A DNA stretch of 64,000 nt from Lacicoccus alkaliphilus DSM 16010 (GCF_900142805.1 NZ_FRCF01000002.1:248001-312000), one strand, 5' to 3'. Positions 17,901 through 27,344 are shown, counted from the first letter of the stretch. A program made the numbers and translations. The notes: generated from the letters alone by a model not told the origin.

Positions 17901-20307
17901 AAAACTTCAAAATCTTAAGCTTGAAGATGTACTCGGCGACCGCTTCGGCCGTTACAGCAAGTACGTGATCCAGGACCGTGCAATACCCGACGTGAGGGAC
18001 GGTCTGAAGCCTGTGCAGCGGCGCATACTTTATGCGATGTTCCGTGCGGGGAATACATTCGACAAAAACTACCGTAAAAGTGCAAAGACGGTCGGTAATG
18101 TGATCGGGAACTACCATCCGCATGGCGAGTCCAGCATATATGACGCCATGGTCCGTCTTGGCCAGGAGTGGAAGATGAGGGAAGAGCTCATCATGATCCA
18201 CGGCAACAAAGGCAGTGTCGACGGAGACCCGCCGGCTGCGATGCGTTATACCGAAGCGAAACTGGCGGAGCTTTCTAATGAACTGCTCCGGGACATCAAT
18301 AAGAATACGGTCACTTTCATGAACAATTTCGATGATACCGATTTCGAACCGACTGTCCTGCCTGCGAAATTCCCGAATCTGCTCGTGAACGGCTCGACCG
18401 GGATTTCCGCCGGTTACGCAACCGATATCCCTCCTCATAATCTGAGTGAAGTCATCGATGCCACTCTGAAGATGATCGATAAGCCTTCGGCCGGAATCGA
18501 TGAATTGCTGGAACTCGTAAAAGGACCGGATTTTCCGACCGGCGGCATCATCCAGGGTAAAGAAGAGCTGAAAAGAGCTTATGAGACTGGAAAGGGCAGG
18601 GTGGTCGTACGTTCCAAAGTTGAAACGGAAGAATTGCGCGGGGGCAAGAAGCTCATCGCCATCAGTGAATTGCCTTACGAGGTCAATAAAGCGACCCTCG
18701 TCAAGAAAATCGATGAAATCCGGGCGGAGAGGAAAGTCGACGGCATCCTTGAAGTCCGGGATGAAAGTGACAGGCAGGGCCTCAGGATCGCCATTGAACT
18801 GCGTAAGGACACCAATGTCGAAGGCATCATCAATTACCTGTACAAGCGGACAGACCTGCAGGTGACATATAACTTCAATATGGTTGCAATCAGTGACAGG
18901 GCGCCGAAACTCCTCGGGCTGAAGGAAATATTGAACAGCTATATCGCCCACCAGAAAGCAGTGATCCATAAACGCTCCCAATTCGATTTGGAGCGCGCCA
19001 AAAAGCGCATGCATATCATTGAAGGGCTGATGAAGGCATTATCCATACTGGACGATGTGATACGCGTCATCAGGGAGTCTGCCAACAAGAAAAATGCGAA
19101 AGAAAATCTGATTGAAGCATACAGCTTCACCGAAGCGCAGGCCGAAGCCATCGTCATGCTCCAGCTCTACCGTTTGACCAATACGGACATAGTCGAGCTG
19201 GAAACCGAGCATAGCGAACTGGATTTTACTATCAATCAGTTGAATGAAATACTCAACGACGATAAAAGGCTGTTGGCCGTCATTAAAAAAGAACTTCGGG
19301 ACATAAAGAAGAAGTACAAGTCTGAGAGGCTGACGGCTGTGGAAGATGAAATCGAAAATATCGAGCTGGATAAAAAGGTGCTCATACCCCAGGAAGAAAC
19401 CATCCTGTCACTCACGAAAGACGGATATGTCAAACGGACGAGCCCCAGGAGCTACAATGCAAGCGAACCGGACGAGATCGGCATGAAGGAAGATGACTTC
19501 CTGGTTTATTCTGCTGAATCCCATACACTTCAGCAGATGCTCGTCTTCACCAACCGGGGGAATTATATGATCATCCCAGTCCATGAAATACCTGAAATAC
19601 GATGGAAGGACCATGGTGTCCATTTGTCCAGCCGCTTCAAACTCGACCCCGGGGAGGAACCGATCTTTACGACAGCCGTCGATGACTTCAAAGCGCCGGT
19701 GACTGTGGTCTCCACGACAAGGAACGGGCAGATCAAGCGCAGTGAACTGTCCTTGTTTGAAGCAGTGCGGATCAGGAGGCCGATCGCCTATATGAACCTG
19801 AAGAAGGATGATGAGGTCATCTCTTTGGAGATATCGGAAACCGGTACGGAAGAGATGCTGTTCGTCACCGCAAAAGGACTTACTTTGAGATATCCGGTAG
19901 AATTGGTCAACACGAGTGGACTCAGGACCCAGGGCGTCAGGGCGATGAATGTGAAGCCGGATGATGAAATCATCTTCGCGGGGCTCATCAGCAATCAGAA
20001 ATATTTACTGACGGTATCAAACAGAGGTGCGGCCAAACGTACGGATTTGTCAATGTTCGAGACAGGCGCGCGCGCCCAGGTCGGTACGATGCTTCTGAAG
20101 GAAATCAAGTCAAAGCCGCACAGGCTGGTTGGTGCGGTGTTGTTTGCCGACGATATCAACGCATTGATCATATCGGAATCGGATCGCTCGACACTTAGAG
20201 GCAGGAACATCCGTGTGACCGGGAAATATGTTAACGGGTCATTCGTGGTGGATGAGGATGAATTCGGTGAAGTCAAGGATGTGCATTTTGATTCTATAAT
20301 TAAATAA
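17893..20307 (+). CDS. parC: DNA topoisomerase IV subunit A
   Basis: The DNA-cleaving subunit of topoisomerase IV. The chosen start is the ATG at 17893, spaced 8 nt from GAGGAAGG and overlapping parE by 8 nt; this makes the N-terminus match ParC homologues and gives 804 aa. The catalytic tyrosine is Y119 ([10 protein letters not shown]). The quinolone-resistance region reads [12 protein letters not shown], with S80 and D84 (Staphylococcus aureus usually has E84), so no common resistance substitution is seen. The C-terminal beta-pinwheel domain covers about 490-804. Confidence 0.97.
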   Translation: MVEKLQNLKLEDVLGDRFGRYSKYVIQDRAIPDVRDGLKPVQRRILYAMFRAGNTFDKNYRKSAKTVGNVIGNYHPHGESSIYDAMVRLGQEWKMREELIMIHGNKGSVDGDPPAAMRYTEAKLAELSNELLRDINKNTVTFMNNFDDTDFEPTVLPAKFPNLLVNGSTGISAGYATDIPPHNLSEVIDATLKMIDKPSAGIDELLELVKGPDFPTGGIIQGKEELKRAYETGKGRVVVRSKVETEELRGGKKLIAISELPYEVNKATLVKKIDEIRAERKVDGILEVRDESDRQGLRIAIELRKDTNVEGIINYLYKRTDLQVTYNFNMVAISDRAPKLLGLKEILNSYIAHQKAVIHKRSQFDLERAKKRMHIIEGLMKALSILDDVIRVIRESANKKNAKENLIEAYSFTEAQAEAIVMLQLYRLTNTDIVELETEHSELDFTINQLNEILNDDKRLLAVIKKELRDIKKKYKSERLTAVEDEIENIELDKKVLIPQEETILSLTKDGYVKRTSPRSYNASEPDEIGMKEDDFLVYSAESHTLQQMLVFTNRGNYMIIPVHEIPEIRWKDHGVHLSSRFKLDPGEEPIFTTAVDDFKAPVTVVSTTRNGQIKRSELSLFEAVRIRRPIAYMNLKKDDEVISLEISETGTEEMLFVTAKGLTLRYPVELVNTSGLRTQGVRAMNVKPDDEIIFAGLISNQKYLLTVSNRGAAKRTDLSMFETGARAQVGTMLLKEIKSKPHRLVGAVLFADDINALIISESDRSTLRGRNIRVTGKYVNGSFVVDEDEFGEVKDVHFDSIIK

Positions 20308-20322
20308 AAATGGTTCTAATTT

Positions 20323-20366
20323 CAGCCCCCGGTGTTATAATAGTTTAACACGAAGGGGGCTTTTTC
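20323..20366 (+). terminator. parC terminator overlapping the alsT promoter and SD
   Basis: AGCCCCC and GGGGGCT form the outer stem and GTGTT/AACAC an inner stem, followed by TTTTTC. The loop contains a TATAAT (20336-20341), and the 3' arm holds the GAAGGGGGC that could act as a ribosome-binding site for alsT. Confidence 0.75.
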
Positions 20367-20367
20367 A

Positions 20368-21822
20368 TTGGAAGGTTTTACAAGCATGTTTGAAAACATC
20401 ATCGGAGTGATGAATGACCTTTTATGGGGCGATTTCCTCATCGGGATACTGATTGTCGCGGGGCTTTATTTTTCTTTATCCTCCCGCTTTGTCCAAATCA
20501 GATGGTTTAAGCAGATGTTCACCGTCCTCCGGGACAAACCGGAAACACTGCCTGACGGTACGAAAGGGATTTCCGCTTTCAAGGCATTCACCATCAGCGC
20601 CGCTTCGCGCGTCGGTACAGGGAATGTGGCGGGTGTCGCCACGGCGATTGTGCTGGGTGGTCCCGGGGCGGTGTTCTGGATGTGGGTCATTGCATTCATC
20701 GGTGCAGGCACCGCATTTTTCGAATCGACGCTCGGTCAGCTGTATAAAGTGAAGGACAGGGAGGGCGGTTACCGCGGCGGCCCAGCATACTACATGGAAA
20801 AAGGGCTGAATCAAAAATGGCTCGCCGTGTTCTTCGCCATTCTGATCACCCTCACTTTCGGATTTGCCTTCAACGGCCTGCAGGCGAATACGATCGCTGC
20901 CGCATACAACGGCGCCTTCGGCATCGACCGCAGCATCATCGGCATCATCCTCGCCATATTCACCGCCCTCGTCATATTTGGCGGGGCGAAGAGGATTGCG
21001 AATGTGACCGGCTACATAGTGCCGATCATGGCGGCGATCTATCTCGCGGTCGTGTTCGTGCTGCTGATCATCAATTACGACATGATCCTGCCGATGATCG
21101 GCCAGATCTTTGCAAGTGCATTCGGCCTGCAGGAGGCGTTTGCAGGGGCGGTGGGTGCCGCGATACTGAACGGCTTCCAGAGAGGGCTGTTCTCGAATGA
21201 GGCCGGCATGGGTTCCGTGCCGAACGCCGCCGCATCAGCTGCAGTGAGCCATCCTGTCAAACAGGGATTGATTCAGTCATTTGGTGTCTACTTCGACACG
21301 ATGATTGTATGTACGGCCACTGCCGTGATCATACTGATGTATTCCGATTTGAGCTTCGGTGAAGATGCGACCCAGGGCATCGAAGTCACCCAGGCAGCAA
21401 TGTCTGCACAGATGGGGGATTTCGGTGCAATCTTCATAGCAATCGTCATACTGCTCTTCGCCTACAGTTCGATTCTAGGTAATTATTTCTACGGCCAGAG
21501 CAACCTTAATTTCATCAAGGAGCATCCGGTGGTGCTGTTTGTATTCAAGATGCTCGTCATCGGCATGGTCTATATTGGTGCAGTCATGGACATTACACTC
21601 GCATGGAACACTGCGGATGTGTTCATGGCGCTGATGGCTGTGACGAACATCGTTGCGATCATCGGACTGAGTGGGACTGTCTTTAAAGTATCCAAAGATT
21701 ATGCCGATCAGCTGAAGGCCGGGAGACAGCCCGTATTCTACATCGATGATGTTGATATCGACAGAAACGGGATTGCAGAATGGGACAGAGATCGTTACGA
21801 TGAAAGAAAAGAGAATGATTGA
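20368..21822 (+). CDS. alsT: Alanine/glycine:cation symporter family protein (AlsT-like)
   Basis: Sodium-coupled amino-acid uptake permease of the AGCS family, 484 aa with about 11 membrane segments. Family hallmarks are GTGNVAGVATAIVLGGPGAVFWMW (about 79-102), GGPAYYMEKGL, and the later NGFQRGLFSNEAGMGSVPNAAA. Two starts are possible: TTG at 20368 with GAAGGGGGC upstream (inside the terminator arm), or ATG at 20386 with GGAAGG upstream. The order parE-parC-alsT is conserved in staphylococci. The exact amino acid (Ala, Gly or Gln) is not settled by sequence. Confidence 0.92.
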   Translation: MEGFTSMFENIIGVMNDLLWGDFLIGILIVAGLYFSLSSRFVQIRWFKQMFTVLRDKPETLPDGTKGISAFKAFTISAASRVGTGNVAGVATAIVLGGPGAVFWMWVIAFIGAGTAFFESTLGQLYKVKDREGGYRGGPAYYMEKGLNQKWLAVFFAILITLTFGFAFNGLQANTIAAAYNGAFGIDRSIIGIILAIFTALVIFGGAKRIANVTGYIVPIMAAIYLAVVFVLLIINYDMILPMIGQIFASAFGLQEAFAGAVGAAILNGFQRGLFSNEAGMGSVPNAAASAAVSHPVKQGLIQSFGVYFDTMIVCTATAVIILMYSDLSFGEDATQGIEVTQAAMSAQMGDFGAIFIAIVILLFAYSSILGNYFYGQSNLNFIKEHPVVLFVFKMLVIGMVYIGAVMDITLAWNTADVFMALMAVTNIVAIIGLSGTVFKVSKDYADQLKAGRQPVFYIDDVDIDRNGIAEWDRDRYDERKEND

Positions 21823-21843
21823 TACGGGCATTTCCGGCGTATC

Positions 21844-23523
21844 TTACAGAAAAAATGGGGCTGGGACATAAAGCCCTTTGAAAACTAAGAAAAGTGGCGA
21901 TTCATCGATTAATTCAGATGAATCGCCACTTTTTCCATATTTCTGCAGACGGTCCGCTTGTATCTTCCGGAATTTCCGCAGGTTCAGGGCCAGTAACGCG
22001 AGGCCGGTCTCAATTTTCACCTTCCGTGCGCCGCGGACGGAGAAGCGTTTGAACGCCAAATTCGCCTTCAAATTTCCGAAAACCGTTTCGATATCTATCT
22101 TCCTCTGTTGATAGATCTTCCGGTTCTCTTTCATTGAAAGCGTGCGTCGGGCCTGGGCTTTGAAATACTCCAGGTTCATATTCTTTTGGATGCGCTTGTT
22201 GATCTGTCTGTCGCTTTTGATGCACTGGTCATAGCGCGCACAGCCTGAACAATCATCGGAGGCATATATTTTTAACTGCCGTGTCTCGCCGTATGTATTG
22301 GTGCGGTTCGCATAGCGTTCAAACCGAATTTCCCGCCCGTCTGGACAAATGTACCGGTCGTTTTCAACGTCATAGGACCAGTTGGCGGGATGCATCTCAT
22401 CCGTCTTGTATGCTTTCTTCTGTTCCTTGTAGTACGTGTTGTAGGGGATGAGCGCCGTCCGTTCATAATCATCCTCAATCATTTCATAGTTGGCTTCACT
22501 GCCATAGCCGGCATCGGCGACGATCTTTTCCGGCAGATGCTGGAACTGTTCAAGCATCGTATTGAGGAAGGGGCCCAATGTGCGGGTGTCGGTCGGGTTG
22601 GGGTAGAGGGCAAAGCCTAAGACAAACTGATTGTTGCTGGCCACCTGCAGGTTGTAGCCGGCCTTCAGCTGGCCATTGCGTATGTGATCCTCCTTCATGC
22701 GCATGAACGTCGCATCCGGGTCGGTTTTTGAATAACTATTGCGGTCACCGAGTGTCGCCAGCTGCCCGGTATATTTCATTTCCCGCTCCCGCAGGTCGGC
22801 ACATCTCTTTTTAGTCTTCCGGATGACTGAACGCCTGGCCCGGATCCCTTTTCGATCTTCAACAGCCTCAGTGGCATCGATGGTGTCTGTCAAATCGGTT
22901 TCCACCGTCTCCAATGCCTGATGCATGGTGTTCAGGTGCCCGGCCGTGATCGCTTCGTCCGATTCTTCAATCAATGCCGGGATGATCATCTCTTCGTACA
23001 TCGTGTCATACATCAGCTTCGATTGGGCCCGCAGCGCCTCCTGGTGTTTTTCCACGCTTTTCCTGAAGACGAATGTATATTTGTTGGCATTGGCTTCCAG
23101 TTTTGTGCCGTCGATGAAGATCGCGTCCGCATCGATCATATCATTGGCCTGCAGCTGTCCCCTGAATTGGATGAAGGCCTCTTCGATGAGCGCGCTCATG
23201 TGGGGGTGTATTCTGAAACGGTTGATGGTGCGGTATGAGGGGCACCGGTTTTGCGAGAGCCACATCACCCGCAGGCTGTCGGTGAGTAGCGCTGCGATCT
23301 TCCGGCCGGAGTACACGGACTGGGCGTACCCGCACAGGATGATCTTCATCATCATTCTCGGGTGATGGGAGGATGCGCCGAAGTGATGGTCAAATCCTTC
23401 GAACGCCGCAGCCGGGATGCTTTCCACCAGGTCATTCACCGCGACGGCGATATCATCTTCCGGTATCATCACTTCTATATTCAATGGTATTGTGATCTGG
23501 TTCATGTTATAATCTTTATACAT
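21844..23523 (-). CDS. IS1182-family transposase
   Basis: 559 aa DDE transposase. The N-terminus MYKDYNMNQITIPLNIEV and the following HHPRMMMKIILCGYAQSVYSGRKI are typical of staphylococcal IS1182 transposases. The central IDGTKLEANANKYTF, the KTDPDATFMRMKEDH block and the C-terminal QRKIDIETVFGNLKANLAFKRFSVRG carry the catalytic core. The start ATG at 23523 has AGAAGGGAC upstream. No frameshift is seen, so it could be active. The stop at 21844-21846 lies outside the left inverted repeat, so the last residues are encoded by flanking DNA. Confidence 0.93.
   Translation of the reverse strand: MYKDYNMNQITIPLNIEVMIPEDDIAVAVNDLVESIPAAAFEGFDHHFGASSHHPRMMMKIILCGYAQSVYSGRKIAALLTDSLRVMWLSQNRCPSYRTINRFRIHPHMSALIEEAFIQFRGQLQANDMIDADAIFIDGTKLEANANKYTFVFRKSVEKHQEALRAQSKLMYDTMYEEMIIPALIEESDEAITAGHLNTMHQALETVETDLTDTIDATEAVEDRKGIRARRSVIRKTKKRCADLREREMKYTGQLATLGDRNSYSKTDPDATFMRMKEDHIRNGQLKAGYNLQVASNNQFVLGFALYPNPTDTRTLGPFLNTMLEQFQHLPEKIVADAGYGSEANYEMIEDDYERTALIPYNTYYKEQKKAYKTDEMHPANWSYDVENDRYICPDGREIRFERYANRTNTYGETRQLKIYASDDCSGCARYDQCIKSDRQINKRIQKNMNLEYFKAQARRTLSMKENRKIYQQRKIDIETVFGNLKANLAFKRFSVRGARKVKIETGLALLALNLRKFRKIQADRLQKYGKSGDSSELIDESPLFLVFKGLYVPAPFFL
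21855..21871 (+). repeat. Left terminal inverted repeat of the IS1182-type element
   Basis: ATGGGGCTGGGACATAA. It matches the right end over 17 bases and then diverges. The transposase reading frame runs through it. Confidence 0.85.
21891..21936. terminator. Hairpin/terminator inside the transposase 3' end
   Basis: AAAGTGGCGATTCATC (21891-21906) pairs with GATGAATCGCCACTTT (21917-21932), followed on the plus strand by TTTTT. It lies within the last coding codons of the transposase and may stop transcripts entering the element from alsT. Confidence 0.65.
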
Positions 23524-23601
23524 AAAGTCCCTTCTTTCTTTGTTTGTTTCGTCACTTACATTGTATAAGAAGGGCTTTATTTTGTCTTCGATTTATATAA
23601 A

Positions 23602-23643
23602 AATGCCCCCGCAGTAAAATTCACATTTTACTGCGGGGGCATT
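23602..23643. terminator. Long perfect hairpin near the IS right end
   Basis: A 19-bp perfect stem beginning AATGCCCCCGCAG and ending CTGCGGGGGCATT, with a TCAC loop. It stands between the transposase promoter region and the right terminal repeat, well placed to block read-through transcription into the transposase. Confidence 0.7.
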
Positions 23644-23659
23644 CGCTTTTAGCTGGGAC

Positions 23660-23676
23660 TTATGTCCCAGCCCCAT
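23660..23676 (-). repeat. Right terminal inverted repeat of the IS1182-type element
   Basis: TTATGTCCCAGCCCCAT, the complement of the left repeat. It is also part of a small GCTGGGAC/GTCCCAGC hairpin (23652-23671). Confidence 0.85.
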
Positions 23677-23682
23677 CTTCAT

Positions 23683-24645
23683 CTAAAACAAGTTTCTGAA
23701 AAAATCGACGATGCTGTTGAAGAAGTTGCGGAGGGCGGTGACGAAGGAGTCCCATGCTCCGGATTCCTGGATTTCCTCACCGATTTCCTGGGCCCTGTCC
23801 TGGGCTTCACTGAATGCATCACTTGAAGTGATCTGATCGATGAGGTTCCTTGAAGATTCCATCAGCCTTTCGGCCTCTTCACCGGAGAATATGCCGGAGT
23901 CGCGGATATTTAAAATGATGACGACGATACGGTCGATCTGGTCCTGGGACAGGATGCCGTCAAGTCCATTATCCGCCATTTTTTCATCAACGATGTTCCT
24001 GACTTCATCTTCACTCACGTCACCGCCGTAATTGTTGACGATTTCAATCTTGATCTCGGTGATCATCTTGTTGAGCTGGACTTGTGAAAACCCTTCGGCA
24101 TCACTGTTTTCTTCGGCGATGTCCGTAATCGTTTCAAGTTCATCCTGTGCGTTTTGTGTACGTTCTTCGGAGATTTCTTCCCCCTGCACTTCATATGCTT
24201 TGTAGATGCCCGATAAAGCACTCTCGCCTGTCACATTTTCTGCTGCGGCTATGGTGACATCGGCATCGGTGACGCCTGAAGTGATGAGCGCATTTTGATA
24301 TGTCTCTTCTGTGATTTTGGTGATTTCGCCCATCTCTTCATTGAGCGTGATTTCGAGGCCGTGGCCCGGGTCTCTTTGGATGATCCGGATGCTGGATTTC
24401 AGCACACTGTCATCATAGGAGACGCCCAGGTAATTCTGAAGGTCCCCGGAGTAGACATACCCGGTCTCGTCATCGTCTTCTACGCCAAGGAGTTCTGCAG
24501 TATCCACCCTCAAATCATCATCATTCTCCAGAGCCGCCCCAAAAATGGTGACGGCATTCTCCCATTCCGAAGCTGCCTTTAAAGTTGAGGGCAGCATGGA
24601 TATGAGCAGCACCGCCACAGCGAGCAGTGTGAACTTCTTATACAT
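23683..24645 (-). CDS. Secreted DUF1002-family protein
   Basis: 320 aa from the ATG at 24645, which has a GAGGA box 7 nt upstream; an upstream ATG at 24657 lacks one. Residues 1-25 form a signal peptide (MYKKFTLLAVAVLLISMLPSTLKAA). The body has the DUF1002 pattern: VTIFGAALENDDD, a Gly-His-Gly-Leu segment, SGVTDADVTIAAAENVTGESALSGIYKAYE, and a helical acidic C-terminal half. The last 20 residues are amphipathic and Phe-rich (FVTALRNFFNSIVDFFRNLF). Function unknown. Its stop lies just outside the IS right end, so the insertion sits immediately downstream of it. Confidence 0.85.
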   Translation of the reverse strand: MYKKFTLLAVAVLLISMLPSTLKAASEWENAVTIFGAALENDDDLRVDTAELLGVEDDDETGYVYSGDLQNYLGVSYDDSVLKSSIRIIQRDPGHGLEITLNEEMGEITKITEETYQNALITSGVTDADVTIAAAENVTGESALSGIYKAYEVQGEEISEERTQNAQDELETITDIAEENSDAEGFSQVQLNKMITEIKIEIVNNYGGDVSEDEVRNIVDEKMADNGLDGILSQDQIDRIVVIILNIRDSGIFSGEEAERLMESSRNLIDQITSSDAFSEAQDRAQEIGEEIQESGAWDSFVTALRNFFNSIVDFFRNLF

Positions 24646-24788
24646 AGTAATCCTCATTTCCTAAGATTTTCATTCATATTACTATATCTTGGGCAGCAAG
24701 ACAATTTTAAGTGCCTTCTGTACATTTACTTTATTAATTTCACTTTTAGGAGTAGAATATCTTTTAGAGAATTTTTAGGAGATTGAAT

Positions 24789-25814
24789 ATGGAGAATGAA
24801 TACAAGCGTGTGGACAGGAACGTGGAAGCACGCCATAAGAAGTTTAAACTGAGGAGAAGAGCATACATACCGATTGTTTTGATCATTTTAACGATCACTG
24901 CAGTTTTATATATATTTGTGTCCTATCATTCCGGTCTGAACACTGCCGGGGAAGATGGTGTGGATCATGAGGAGATGGTCTTCAACGGCAGTGACAACAA
25001 TGATGGAAGAAAACTGTTCCTGCTGCTCGGTGCGGACCGGGAGGAGGATGGTGCTACACGGACTGACGTCGTGATGCTGGGACAATATGATTACATGGAG
25101 AAGGATCTGAAGCTTGTTTCGATAATGAGGGATGTCTATGTCGATATTACAGGCTACCAGAATTATAAAATCAACTCGGTGTTCTCTCTCGGGGGTGTTG
25201 AACTTTTGAGACAGACCGTTGAGGAAAACTTCGGGGTCCAGGTGGAGGATTATATCATCGTCGATTATCAGGCATTCGAATCGGTGGTGGATGCGATAAA
25301 TGAAGATGGCATCATGATCGATGTTGAAAGGGATATGTCTGAGAAGATCACGACTGAGCTGTTTGCAGGCGAGCAGAAGCTGAACGGTGATGAACTGCTC
25401 GAATATGCACGCTTCCGCCAGGATGCTGAAGGTGACTTCGGACGTGTCAGGCGACAGCAGCAGGTCGTGACTGCCGTAAAAGACGAAGTGCTGACCGTCG
25501 GGGGCATCCTCAACCTGCCGTACGCCATGGGCACGGGCATGGGATATGTGAATACGAGCATGGGGGATGCCGAGCTTTACCGTATGGCCGCTTCGTTCCT
25601 TGTGCGCGGGGATAAGGACATCGAATCGCTGACTCTGCCCGTGGAGGGATCGTATCAGTTCGTGGATACACATCATGCAGGGAACGTCATCGACCTTGAT
25701 TTTGAACGGAACAGGGAGGTGCTGCATCAGTTTTTGAATAATGAACTTGAAGCGCCGGAGAGCCATGTCCCTGAAGAAAACCTGGAAGAAAATGAGGAAA
25801 TATCACACGAATGA
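24789..25814 (+). CDS. LytR-CpsA-Psr (LCP) family wall-polymer ligase
   Basis: LCP enzymes transfer teichoic acids or capsule from a lipid carrier to peptidoglycan on the outer face of the membrane. The start is the ATG at 24789, 7 nt after AGGAG, giving 341 aa. One transmembrane segment lies at about 27-47 after a basic N-terminus. The LCP core shows LLGADREEDGATRTDVVML, LVSIMRDVYVDI, INSVFSLGGVELLRQTVEENF and the LLEYARFRQDAEGDFGRVRRQQQV block with catalytic arginines. The C-terminus is an acidic tail. The position resembles msrR/lcpA in Staphylococcus, but the exact orthologue is not settled. Confidence 0.92.
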   Translation: MENEYKRVDRNVEARHKKFKLRRRAYIPIVLIILTITAVLYIFVSYHSGLNTAGEDGVDHEEMVFNGSDNNDGRKLFLLLGADREEDGATRTDVVMLGQYDYMEKDLKLVSIMRDVYVDITGYQNYKINSVFSLGGVELLRQTVEENFGVQVEDYIIVDYQAFESVVDAINEDGIMIDVERDMSEKITTELFAGEQKLNGDELLEYARFRQDAEGDFGRVRRQQQVVTAVKDEVLTVGGILNLPYAMGTGMGYVNTSMGDAELYRMAASFLVRGDKDIESLTLPVEGSYQFVDTHHAGNVIDLDFERNREVLHQFLNNELEAPESHVPEENLEENEEISHE

Positions 25815-25817
25815 TTT

Positions 25818-25845
25818 AAAAGGCGTCTTTTGACGCCTTTTTTAA
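25818..25845 (+). terminator. Terminator after the LCP gene
   Basis: AAAGGCGTC, a TTTT loop, then GACGCCTTTTTT. Confidence 0.9.
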
Positions 25846-25879
25846 TGACCCGGGAAAGAGAAACATGCTATATTATATA

Positions 25880-25893
25880 CGAACACACGTTCG
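25880..25893 (+). promoter_or_regulatory. LexA (SOS) box of the UvrX-like polymerase gene
   Basis: CGAACACACGTTCG is a full match to CGAACRNRYGTTYG. It lies 19 nt before the start codon and abuts a TATATAAGG stretch, so bound LexA would cover the promoter. Confidence 0.9.
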
Positions 25894-25911
25894 TATATAA
25901 GGGGTGGTGGT

Positions 25912-27174
25912 ATGTATGATTATTATATTTGTCCGCACCGTCATATTCTGTGCGTCGATTTGAAAAGTTTTTTCGCAAGTGTTTCATGTATTCTGAAAGG
26001 GTTGGATCCGAAGACGACGAAGCTTGCCGTCGTCGGCGACACGAAAAGCATCGGTTCGGTCGTGCTCGCTGCAACACCGGAACTGAAGAAGCTCGGCGTC
26101 AGGACAGGATCAAGATTATTTGAAATTCCGAACCGCCGTGATATTTATATCATTAATCCTTCGATGAAGACTTATCTGGATTATTCTTCAAAAATAACGG
26201 AAGTTGCACTGCAGTATACCGCGCCGGAAGATTTTCACCAGTATTCCATCGATGAATTCTTCATGGATGTCACGAACAGTTTCCATCTGTTTGCCGCATC
26301 GCCGTATGAGCTGGCAGCAAGGCTCCACAGGGAGATCCATGAAGAGACGAAGGTCGACAGCGCCATCGGCATCGGTGAAAACATGCTGCTCAGCAAACTG
26401 GCTCTGGATATTGAAGCCAAGAAAATGGAGGGTGGCATCGCCGAATGGCGGTATCATGATGTCCCGGAGAAGCTCTGGCCAATTACACCGCTTAAGGCCT
26501 TCTGGGGCATCAACCGGCGCAGCGAAGTGAAACTCAATGAGCGGGGGATTTTCAATATAGGGGACCTCGCGCATTATAATCCTGCCTATTTAAAGCGGGA
26601 TTTTGGCATCATCGGGATCGACTGGCATCTTCATGCAAATGGGATAGATTTCAGTGTGATACGGGAGAAGCATGAGGCCCATTCACCTTCCATCGCAAAA
26701 AGCCAGATTTTGATGAGGGATTATACATTCGAGGAGGTCTACGTGGTCTTATTCGAACAGATTGATGAAGTGGCACACCGCCTGCGGCTCGCACACCGGC
26801 TCGCCAGGACGGTGCAGTTTTCAGTCGGTACGAAAGACGGGGAAGTCTTCCGCAAACAGCATACGATCAAAGAAGGCACCAATAATGAAAATGAGATGAT
26901 GAAGATCGTTTGGGGGCATCTCCGGCACATCGCAGAGCCGCATGCACTGTACCGCACAATCAGCGTCTCGCTCACCAACTTCATACCGGACAGTGCCAGG
27001 CAGGTGTCCCTGTTTGAAGATATGGAAAAGGTGCTCAAAGAAGAAGCGTTGATGAAAACGGTGGATGAGCTGAAAGTGAAATACGGCCAGCTTGCCGTCA
27101 TGCGTGCCCTCAGCCGGACGGATGCCTCGACACTGAAGCTCAGGGAAGGGCTGATTGCCGGACATAAGAGGTGA
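25912..27174 (+). CDS. uvrX: Y-family translesion DNA polymerase, UvrX/UmuC type
   Basis: 420 aa error-prone polymerase for bypassing damaged bases. Catalytic residues are D16 in CVDLKSFFASV and D114-E115 in YSIDEFFMDV. The little-finger region follows, and the C-terminus ends in LREGLIAGHKR, the UvrX/YqjW-type tail thought to contact the replication clamp region. GGGGTGG precedes the ATG at 25912. The upstream LexA box predicts SOS induction. Staphylococci have an ImpB/MucB-type gene in the same neighbourhood. Confidence 0.93.
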   Translation: MYDYYICPHRHILCVDLKSFFASVSCILKGLDPKTTKLAVVGDTKSIGSVVLAATPELKKLGVRTGSRLFEIPNRRDIYIINPSMKTYLDYSSKITEVALQYTAPEDFHQYSIDEFFMDVTNSFHLFAASPYELAARLHREIHEETKVDSAIGIGENMLLSKLALDIEAKKMEGGIAEWRYHDVPEKLWPITPLKAFWGINRRSEVKLNERGIFNIGDLAHYNPAYLKRDFGIIGIDWHLHANGIDFSVIREKHEAHSPSIAKSQILMRDYTFEEVYVVLFEQIDEVAHRLRLAHRLARTVQFSVGTKDGEVFRKQHTIKEGTNNENEMMKIVWGHLRHIAEPHALYRTISVSLTNFIPDSARQVSLFEDMEKVLKEEALMKTVDELKVKYGQLAVMRALSRTDASTLKLREGLIAGHKR

Positions 27175-27287
27175 TGGGCAGGACTGTTCAACTCCGTCAA
27201 TTTTTGAAGGTTTTCCCCATATTTCACCATCGGCCGGAAACATCCTGTATTAATAACCGCATCCCTGTTAATCACACTCAAGTTTAA

Positions 27288-27296
27288 TGATATAAT
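27288..27296 (+). promoter_or_regulatory. Extended -10 promoter of the fem cluster
   Basis: TGATATAAT forms an extended -10 (TGnTATAAT). The -35 match is weak (TTAATC, 27268-27273). It lies 129 nt before femA and leaves a long leader. Confidence 0.55.
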
Positions 27297-27315
27297 GGGG
27301 GACGAGTGCTTCATG

Positions 27316-27344
27316 ATCGATTCCGGTCACTGGGAGGAATCGAT
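27316..27344 (+). promoter_or_regulatory. Leader hairpin upstream of femA
   Basis: ATCGATTCC (27316-27324) pairs with GGAATCGAT (27336-27344) around an 11-nt loop. No T tract follows, so it is not a simple terminator. It could stabilise the mRNA or act as a binding site. Confidence 0.45.

Larger units (their letters stand above)
21855..23676. mobile_element. Complete IS1182-family insertion sequence
   Basis: About 1.82 kb, bounded by 17-bp perfect terminal inverted repeats reading ATGGGGCTGGGACATAA inward at 21855-21871 and its complement at 23660-23676. One transposase gene fills the element on the minus strand. Hairpins lie at both inner ends. No clear target-site duplication is visible (flanks AGAAAAA and CTTCATC). 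It sits between alsT and the DUF1002 gene without disrupting a recognisable gene. Confidence 0.9.

Noticed and set aside
18130-18146. ParC D84 as a quinolone-resistance substitution
   Set aside because: S80 is intact and Asp is the natural residue at this position in several species, so it is probably wild type.
22390-23365. Several plus-strand frames across the transposase gene
   Set aside because: They are shadows of the intact minus-strand transposase, with no start signals or family features.
23602-23643. Long palindrome considered as a phage attachment site
   Set aside because: It lies inside the IS between transposase and terminal repeat, with no integrase nearby; a transcription block fits better.
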